Assembly: GCA_905221605.1 (NCBI GenBank)
Contig: CAJNDS010002766.1
Coordinates: 122,001-186,000, forward strand
DNA: 64,000 nt
From: Symbiodinium natans
Lineage: Eukaryota > Sar > Dinophyceae > Suessiales > Symbiodiniaceae
Direction of reading: 5' to 3'
In this document: positions 56,100-64,000 of the stretch, in pieces
Layout: every line of letters begins with the position of its first letter
Numbering within the stretch: position 1 is the first letter of the stretch
Notes under the pieces: model-generated
Told to the model about the DNA's origin: nothing
What the model saw: the letters and a program-made list of their open reading frames with translations, nothing else
Databases searched by the model: none
Made by a program: the position numbers and the translations under genes

Positions 56100-58250
56100 A
56101 CACATGCGTGCGTGATGTTGCGTGATGCTAGCAGGCAAAGCTTGAAGCCTTCACCGGCAACGTATGGCACAGCAGTGGACCTGATTTCTGGAGGGCGTCG
56201 GAATCACACGCAGCAAGCCAGTCTGGGATCATCGTCGAGCTCTCAACTTTTGCAAAGCTGTCACGCTCCTCCAAGACGCTAAATCTCTGCCCCAAAGCTT
56301 TCAGAAACTACCAGGTGTTGGTAGATTGCGTGGTGCAAGTGTATCGCACGCCCGGCCCACTATCAAAACACTTGATATACTCGATAGACATCTTTGGCAC
56401 ACGCAGGTAGCCCTCCTCCACGGCTGTGGTTTCACGGAAGAATTTGCCACGTTTTGGGCAACAGCTGATGTAAGCGACACTCCTGGCCTGGGGCCCACAT
56501 TGTTAACTGCGAACAATCAGATTACAGAACGTGCTGGGGCGAACCCGCGTCGCCAGAAAGGCCCAGCCAGGCTTGCGAAGCCTTTGCAAAGCCAGAGCCG
56601 AACGCCCTCAGGCAAGTGGCCATCGTCATCGACAAGGCCTCAGCACAAGCATGCTGCCACATGAAAGGCAATCTGGCATGCCAAGCCCTAAGGCCCTAAA
56701 CCCCAATACCCCAAAACCGCTCACCACTACTCTCTACAAAGCTCCCTAAACCTTAAAACTCCGAAACCTCCCTAACCTCCGGATGCATTTTCGATGTTGC
56801 CGGACAAGTGGGGCATGACCATTCACTGCCCGTCTTGCTGTCACCTGCTGCCCTAAGAAGTAAGGGAGGGAGCGGGCTGGCGCTGCCGTCTTACACAATG
56901 CGACGTGTACGCCCCTTGCGAAACTCTTCGAGGAAGCACCTGCCCTTCTTCTGAGGGCGGAGCTAGCACACGCGGCCTTCGCCATGCTGTCACTGCGCGC
57001 AATAAAGAAAATAAAGGGCCACAAACGTTGTGCCTTCGATGACAGTTTGTTTTGCCAAGAATATAGCTTGGCGCCACCGCCCTTCTACGCTCCACCTGCG
57101 CCCCGGAATCCACAAGCGAAGCAGCCTCCCAAAGCCTGCCCGAGGGTCTAGTCCGGAAAGGAAAGCATGCAGGCATCAGCCCGTACGCAACGTGCTCCGC
57201 GCTTGGCGGCGACAAGCAGAGAGACAGCGCATCCACTTAGCATGCTAGACGCTGTTTCCAGCATGTGCTTGCTGTGAGCAACACATGGCATCACAAGCAA
57301 CGCTTGACAAACATCTTGACCTGCCTCGCACGACGCAGCTGCAACTGACCCGACTAAGATGCGCACAAGCGTGGATTCTTCCAAGTGCTATACCTTGCTA
57401 TGCCTTTCTAAGGCAGTCCTACTAGCAATTGAGATTAAACAGATATAGCCCTGGTCATGACTTCAGAGCGGCTAGTCTTGGAGACAAGCCGATGGCCAGC
57501 TCCTATGAGGGCGGCGCAAAAGGAGAAACCAAAGAGAAAGCTTGGCATCACATGCCTACCGCTGCTGCTTCTGTTAGGCGGCGCGAAACACCAACAAAAT
57601 AGCAGACACCAACGGCTGGACACCACGACACGCCACGTTCAGCATGACGCCGGAGGCTCCGGAGGCGCTCGCAGCGGCACTGAAATCGTGTACCGAAATC
57701 GTGGAGCGTGCTTTGGACAGAGGCTTGCGACTCCGACTGCCCCATTGAGGCCATTTAGGGTCTGGGGTGTATAGGGTTTAGGGTGTAGGGTTTATGGTTT
57801 AGGGTCTATAGGGTTTGGGGTTTAGGGTTCAGGCTTTAGCCCCTCCCAAGGCTACCAGGCTATCAGGCCGGAGCAGCTGGAAGAAGCAAGAGAAGGCGGA
57901 CGCGGACTGCAGAGGTCACATTGATCTCGACGGGTTTAGCCCCTCGAATCAGAGCCAGGTCTTCCTTGCAGTCTTGGCACCTTCCCGTGCCTTCGGACGT
58001 AGCTACGCATCTCGCCAGGAAAGGCCTCTCAGGAGGGATGTATACCCTAAACCCTGGGCCCTGAACCCCAAACCATGTCTCAAAGGCGCCTTTCATTAAG
58101 GGTCGTTGCTCGCCCTAGGTCTTCAAGGTTGCGCTGCTTCAACGGTCTGAAGCAAACCCAGAGCGGGCGGTGCACGTGCTGACGTCGGTTTAGGGTTTGG
58201 GGTTTAGGGCTTAGGGTTTAGGGATTAGGGTTTTGTCGGGCGGCTATTCC
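56100..58250. other. Contains dispersed repeat R1 copy 2; no gene recognised
   Basis: R1 copy 2 spans ~56880-57125 without interruption. Short degenerate telomeric patches lie at ~57765-57830 and ~58185-58230. Frames overlap on both strands without domain content. Confidence 0.5.
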
Positions 58251-58259
58251 CAACACTCA

Positions 58260-61090
58260 ACACTACTAGGGGTGTCCTTGCACGATGGAAGCATCTTCGG
58301 ATGTCACCCCCCACCTTGCGCAGCCTCATGCATCAGAATCTGTGGCATGTGACCTGCTGCACTATGGCAAGGTAGTGAAGCAGACTGCCTGCATCTCCCT
58401 CGCACAGACTGATGCCAGCGGCTGCCAGTGCTCACAGCCGACTCAAAGAACAAAATCGGGTGGAGTCAAAATGCGATGAGCAGGCGGCGATCGGATTGCG
58501 GAATCTTCTGCGCATTCTGGGCTCAAAGCGAAAAAGTCGGTTCAGGAGTCGCTGCACGGCTAAATCACCGCGTCCTACATGGTTGAGAGGCTTGCGCCCG
58601 ACGCCCGGCGATGCAGGATGCGTCCACCCCGCCGTCAGAACAGGCGGCCGTAGGGCGAACACCCGACACCCGCAGGAGTCCCCGGCGTCGCGCAGGCCCT
58701 CCAGCACCGCGCTTGCCGATGGGCCGTAGCAGCATGTACCACACTACAAGCTATGCACAAGGAGCCTGACGGACCCGAGCAGAAGCCAAAAGGAGCTTGA
58801 CGAGCCCACTCAAAGGTCAGGTGCGAAAGGAGCCAGGCAGGCCAGGGACAGTGGGCAAGCAAGGGCAGCAGGTTCGCTCTCTCAGGGCCGCACAGCTTGG
58901 AAGCTAAATCACGGGTTTTGCAGCCGAGTGAAGGACAGCACGGGCGTTCTCACACTGTGGACCGCAAAGCCACGCTTGCATCTGGAGGCCCGAATCTCTC
59001 TACGGGGGGGTGCTATACCTTGCCCCGCCGCTTCATCCTACTGTCAGCTCCTTTAACCTGCCCATACATGCCGACAATTAAAGTTAAACAAACGACAGGG
59101 ACTGCAAGCATCCAATCACCGCCGCAGCGTCCAGCCACGCCAGCCCTTCTGGTTGAGTTCGGCTCTGGTCTTTTCAAGTTTTGCTATATGGGGGTTTCCG
59201 AAATTAGGGGGCACCTTATTGGGGTCTTTCTTATAAGGGGATCCTACTCCTACTCTTCAGGGGTCTATATTCGGGGTCCCTCATTATTATGGTGAACCCC
59301 CAAACCACGTTCACTGCGGCCATGTAGCGCAGCAAGGATTAGGTCCCTTGAAAATGCCGTAAATATTTTAGGACGTCCCACCGACACTTCACACGCACGG
59401 CGACAATGAAGCTCACCTAGAGATCGCCTAAACTGCGCAAAGCGTAAGAATCCACAAGTCGTGCGCCGGATGTCCGGTTTGGGGTCTTGGTCTCGGGTTG
59501 GGATTTACTTCGGTTTTTGAAAGTCAAGCCCTGGCTTGAAAATCGCTCTGATCTCTGGGCAAGTGGGGGAGCTTTCGGAACTTTGGCGGTGGTCCCGGGC
59601 TTCATTTCACCAGGGCCACCTCGGTGGACTAAGGCCGCGACTATTTCATGGGGCTGCCTCGCAACTCCGGCGGTGACCTTGCTACCCGACGAAAACCTCA
59701 GTTTCCATAGCCAAGATGATTTCTTTACGTCCATGCAACAGCCACCGCCAGACCTGTTGGCTCCGGCAAATGCGCCATCTGGGGGCGTTCGGAAGGCCCC
59801 CCGCGCTGCTGAAAAAAAGAACTAAGGAATGTCGGATCTTTGTTCAACCCCATCGACAATCCAATCCTTCACAGACATTCCCTGGCGGAAGACCTCGACA
59901 AGTTCTTGCTCAGGTTACCTGGGCCAGCGGCCACGACCACGCCTCCTCAGAGAGTTCTACAGGGTTCAGGGGTTTAGGGTTTAGGTTTTGGATTTGCAGG
60001 TCACGCGTCCCTGTTTTTTGGACACTTCGCAACTGCACAGGTCATCACGCCCTGTGGCGCTAAATGGAGTCGGCAGTCCAACCGCCATCCAGGGGGCGGC
60101 GCTTCGAACGGGGCTGGTGGAAAAAGACAAGACGGGCGGAACAGGGACTAAGATCATGAACCGAACCTCGTTGTGCCATCGTGGCTTACCTTAGCCCTGC
60201 ATAGCACTGAGCACTGCAGAATACTGCAGAGCTCTGCGCATCTGAGCGTGGGCTCGAGGCTCCTGAGCAGATGGCTCCAGGCAGGCGGCATCCTCTCTGG
60301 CTCCAGCGGAGCACACGCTTAGGTCAAATGACATGAGAAAATGAGGTCCAGAATCTCTCAGAAGTTTTTTGGGGGCCCTGGTGTGCTCTGTTAAAGGCCA
60401 GTTCCGTAGATGCCTTAGCTTGATGCTCGCTGCGCCGAAGTTTCTGTAAGCCAGGGCCTTGTTGCAGGTCTGGAAGTGCACGGGCCATGCATGGGAGGGC
60501 AGCTGTGGTGCCACTGCAAGGCCAGGCGCCGAAACTAAGGTTTGGGCGATCCGAGGTCTGGAGTCAGGCTACGGTGAGGCATCAGAGGTGACCTCTTGAC
60601 GCCCGAAAGGCCCTAAACCCTAAACCTTAAACCACAGTTCTCTTCAGCTCCATGGCGTGCCGGACATTCTGGAAATGCACTTCTCTCAGCGGAACCGGGT
60701 TTCCACAAGCGCCGGCTTATGGTGAACCGAAGCCTCCCCAGAACTTTTCCGCACCCGGCATACATTTTGCTACCTGGGTCTGACTGGAATGCATGAGAAG
60801 CGCATCATGTTTGACCAAAGTACGCGTCACATCCTGCAGTCTCACGTCTCGCATCTTGCCCCATGGGTCTTGTGAGTCCTGTCCGAGTTTTGAACTTGTG
60901 AGGAGTGTGGACCTTTTTTTTGTGCTGCAACCCCAAGGGCGCTCTTCATGATTCACGCCGTTGCACACAAACCGAACGAAACTCCTAGTTTCCGGTGAGA
61001 ATGGAACGGTTTGCACTAAAGCCCAGCCATCTGGGACTGCTGCGCTGTGTCGGTGCACGTGCCCGCTCGCGGCAGTTGTCCGCGCCACCC
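58260..61090. other. No gene recognised apart from a family C element
   Basis: A family C element lies at 59191-59300, with GGGGGTTTCCGAAATTAGGG against GTGAACCCCCAAAC. Short minus-strand protein-like stretches flank it (KLEKTRAELNQKGW at ~59110-59170) and could be exons. The frame at 59487-59825 (plus) is open on both strands. Confidence 0.4.
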
Positions 61091-61109
61091 CTGCGCAAGC
61101 TGCAGGGAG

Positions 61110-61890
61110 CTGCGCTGCCTAATGCTCAGCCCAACGATCCCGATCCGGCGAGGCGCCGCTCCCGGCAGTCAGCTGAGACCTCCAGGTGCGCCGACCCTGA
61201 GCCGATTGGAGTGCCCATGTGGAACACTCTTCTCGCTGCACCTTGCCATCCTCGTCGTGCCAGGGGCGCAAATCCAGGGATGCCTCCAAAAGCTGCTGCA
61301 GCAAGGCCCATGAGGCGGCGCTCATGCCCTTGGCTGTCGTAGGAAACATGGAGAAGGCACACAGCATTCTGGGAGTTTACGAAAAATCGGGGAGCCCAAT
61401 AGGATTGACTTAGACCCCCAAATAGTAGGGATCCCCTTATCAAAAAGGACCCCATTAAGGGTACCCCCCTATGATCGTAAACCCCCGTATGAACTCTTAG
61501 ATGAGCAGACTGAACTTCACACCCCGTGCCTGTGATCGGAGACGTCCAGATCCATGGAGCGGCGCCTGGCAGTTGAAACACACGACTCTCCTTGAAGTAG
61601 GGTATATATTTCTTGTACCCCCAAAAGGACACCAGGTGTATACACTCACCAATATTAAAAAGGAACCCTATACACACTCACCAATAACAGTAATATTAAC
61701 CCTGTTTCAGACTTGGAGGATTCAGGGTACTTCGTAGCCCTTGACAACCCAAGTATAACCCTATTCGGATACTTAAAGGGCATATAAGTGGGTGACAACT
61801 ACTAGGTCCCATGGTCTGCCCGGCCTGCCACCCAGGGCCGTCCCCGGCGCAATTGTGAGAACTCAAGATTGGCTCACCTATAGGCAATCC
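61110..61890 (-). CDS. Possible exon cluster, unidentified
   Basis: Minus-strand protein-like pieces lie at ~61830-61885 (EPILSSHNCAGDGPGWQAG), ~61495-61580 (FQLPGAAPWIWTSPITG) and ~61119-61372 (ASWALLQQLLEASLDLRPW, then acidic, ending at TAG). They are separated by family B/G (61598-61805) and family C (61370-61489) elements, the same pattern as in the recognised genes. No family is identified and linkage is a guess. Confidence 0.28.
61370..61489. repeat. Inverted-repeat element, family C
   Basis: GGGAGTTTACGAAAAATCGGG at the left is mirrored by ATGATCGTAAACCCCCGTATG at the right, ~115 bp, with a central GGGATCCCCTTAT. Confidence 0.82.
61598..61805. repeat. Family G then family B composite
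   Basis: TTTCTTGTACCCCCAAAAGG and ACACTCACCAATA (61598-61692) match 13405-13520. ACTTGGAGGATTCAGGGTACTT (61711 onward) matches family B. A further family B end lies at ~62192-62230. Confidence 0.8.
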
Positions 61891-62339
61891 TACGCGTGCC
61901 CTACTAATTCCAGTTGAAGTCTGTTTCTTGTCGTTGCCAGTGGCTGCGTGCCAGAATCATTAGCATGTGCCACATATGATGTCGGGGCTCTTACAAGGAA
62001 CATGTCCTGAATCAACACATCTGGTCTGTGAGGGAGCTTCGGAGTTTCAGGCTGCGCATGGCAAAAAAAAACAGATAGTTTTGGCGAGGTAGACAACAAA
62101 TGTGTTGCTTGAGTTCAAAAGGCTAACTGCCGTACGAGAAGCTCCCGCAGATGGCATCTTGTCTACAAATACCTACATCCTGGCAAGGAACACCTACTTG
62201 GAGGTTCGTGGGTACTTATAAGTAGGGCAGGGTCAGAAATTGAGCCTTGTGAAGTCTTAAAGCCAGCCACTATGGGGCCCATCTCTGAAACCCGCCAGAA
62301 GCACTAAACGCCACACCCCGAAGGAACCTACTCCCTTAA

Positions 62340-63330
62340 CCCTAAACCCTAAACGGGGGTAGTATCGAGGGAGGTAGTAGGGGAGCCCATGAACTCACGT
62401 GTGGCCAGTTCCATCCCCAGGGCTCCGCCACAGCCGGGTGCCTGCCTCACTGGGACGAAGCTTCGCGATTCGACAAACTCGGATTTATTTAGAGATTATG
62501 GGGGTTTATGTGGGGTTTATCATACAAGTAGCATGTATACAGGGATTGTAGGGTTATGTAGGGTTTGTGTAGGAGCTTACGGGGTTCATGTAGAGATTGC
62601 GGCGTCTAGGAGGCATCTAGAATGGGTGCCGCCTGCAACCCACATCTTAGGCCCGAAAGCGAAGGGCAAAGAAGACCACCCAACCAGGACGCGGGATGGC
62701 GGGGGCGCTCGATGCAAAAAGGGCGGGGGTGGGGGGGGCCCTTCTCTTCAAAAACCGTGGCCCTGGGAAAACTGTCGCAGAAGGATGGGATGCGCGCGTA
62801 TATGACTTAGATGTGGCAGGAATGCTTCTTTCCACGTTCCCAATCTTGCTCGACTTGCTTCCTTTTCGTGCTTGACTATTCCGTACGTTTGAAATGAAGT
62901 GTGTTCACGGCAAACAAGGTTCAACAGCAGTCCCAACAGGCGCAGATGCTTTGATAGAGACAGTCCCCCCAACGGGAGCCCAATGCCCAGCTCAGTCTCA
63001 AAAATGGTGAATGAGGTGTTGAGCAGCGTTTAAAGGACAAGGACTAAGTGATCGGACCCTGAGCTGCAACTAAGGCGTTTTGAGTCACGAGCCGGTCGGT
63101 TTTTTTATCCCAGAAGGCCTTGCAACCGCTCGGTCGCTCTTGCATTTTTGTGCTCGGACGCTGCCGGCAGCACGCAGTCCGACCAGTTCTACTTCGACAA
63201 GACGATGCCATGGCGCGACACCTCTCAAGCTTTGCCCTTCTTCACAAGATCCGCCAAGTTGGTACGGCCAAGATGTGTTTAGAGATGCATGTGCAAAACG
63301 CGAGAGGTGGCAGCGGCAGCTCAAAACTCC
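62340..63330. other. No gene recognised
   Basis: A two-unit CCCTAAA patch (~62339-62353), a GTTTATG/GTAGGG-rich stretch (~62495-62610) and a G-rich run near 62722-62740 are the only structures seen. Confidence 0.45.
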
Positions 63331-63690
63331 ACTTCAAGGAGGGTCATCCCGGCCGTGCATTAAAGAGTCATATAGAGCAGTGCAAACAGACGAGTTGGCT
63401 CCAGCCTACTTCCTCGGGGAGACTCAAAAGCTTGAGCGAGCAGATCGGCTAGACTCCAGCAGCGGAAATGCGCAGGTGCACTTTTAAGCGCCTGCAAGTG
63501 GCTTTCAAGGAAGGTCATCCCGGCCATGCATTAAACACTTAGAACGCGCTGCGAACAGACTGGATGCCTCCGGCCAGGCTTATGTACTACTACGGAGGTT
63601 CCTCGGCGAAACTTTAAAGCTTGAGTGAGCAGAGCAGCGAGATTGCGCCAGTGAAAATGCGCAGGCTCGCTTCAAAGCACCCTGCAAGCG
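63330..63690. repeat. ~176-bp tandem duplication
   Basis: AAGGAGGGTCATCCCGGCCG at ~63337 recurs as AAGGAAGGTCATCCCGGCCA at ~63509. GCATTAAA, AGCTTGAG, AGATCGG/GAGCAG and AATGCGCAGG follow in the same order in both copies, with about 80% identity by eye. Confidence 0.82.
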
Positions 63691-63699
63691 GCTTCACGC

Positions 63700-64000
63700 C
63701 AACTGCCAGTGGCCTCCCTTGGGCCTTGGGTGTCTGAAATCATCGGTTCGATTCAATGACGGTTCTCGGCAAGCGTCGGAAACCACCTGCAGCAGGATCC
63801 GATTTGGGAGCTGTTTGATGGTACCCAAACTTGGTGGTTCTTGTCACCAAACACCCATGTTGCAGAAAGGGCCCATGCGTCCTACTGGTGACACATGTAC
63901 ACGAGTCCCATGAAGCTGGAAAACAACAGCACCAATTTTGCATTTTTACCATATTGTTTTGCATTTGAGGCTTACATCTCAGACACCCGGATCCTAGCCA
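63700..64000. other. No gene recognised at the right edge
   Basis: Short frames only. GATGGTACCCAAACTTGGTGG and similar words show no match to the element families above. Confidence 0.4.

Overview
The window reads as nuclear DNA of an alga-like protist, most likely a dinoflagellate (Symbiodiniaceae/Polarella type). The clues are very abundant plant/dinoflagellate-type telomeric heptamers (TTTAGGG/CCCTAAA and the variant TTTAGGGG) scattered through the interior, tiny exons separated by repeat-built introns, short inverted-repeat elements inside introns, and consecutive genes on one strand. There is no bacterial-style organisation. The taxonomic call is an inference.

Layout. (1) 1-5479, plus strand: an almost intronless reading frame entering from the left edge. 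It encodes an MLLE (PABC) domain followed by six CCCH zinc fingers, and is interrupted by one frame change (~640-700) and one in-frame stop (3611-3613). (2) 5480-6640: 3' flank, the first telomeric repeats and a (CA)n tract. (3) 6640-9060, minus: separate small exons of an Fpg-type DNA glycosylase, of which only the N-domain part is recognisable. (4) 10674-~16517, minus: about 17 small exons of a TMEM144-family ten-TM transporter, none visible as a long ORF because most introns are telomeric arrays or short inverted-repeat elements. (5) ~18550-24500, minus: a secreted/single-pass membrane protein with five He_PIG (cadherin-like/Ig-like) repeats, a PAN/apple-like segment, then many small exons ending in a TM segment. 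(6) 26931-35067, minus: a signal peptide, a cathepsin B-like papain-fold protease with its catalytic Cys, His and Asn on separate exons, eight MAM domains joined by Thr-rich linkers, and a C-terminal CUB domain. Five of the MAM units are nearly identical in DNA. (7) 35.4-64 kb: sparse. It holds dispersed repeats, a 335-bp element with perfect 15-bp terminal inverted repeats, tandem duplications, and a few weakly supported exon clusters (50.7-52.5, 54.1-55.0, 61.1-61.9 kb).

The minus-strand genes from 35 to 6.6 kb run head to tail and converge on the plus-strand CCCH gene, so 5.5-6.6 kb is a convergent strand switch. The main structural message is that genes here are chopped by introner-like elements. 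At least seven short repeat families occupy introns. Three introns are flanked by 5-6 bp direct repeats taken from exon sequence, and several copies of one family carry a telomeric array at the same internal position. Exon boundaries given below are approximate (usually within 10 bases), because splice signals are often non-canonical and no transcript evidence was available.
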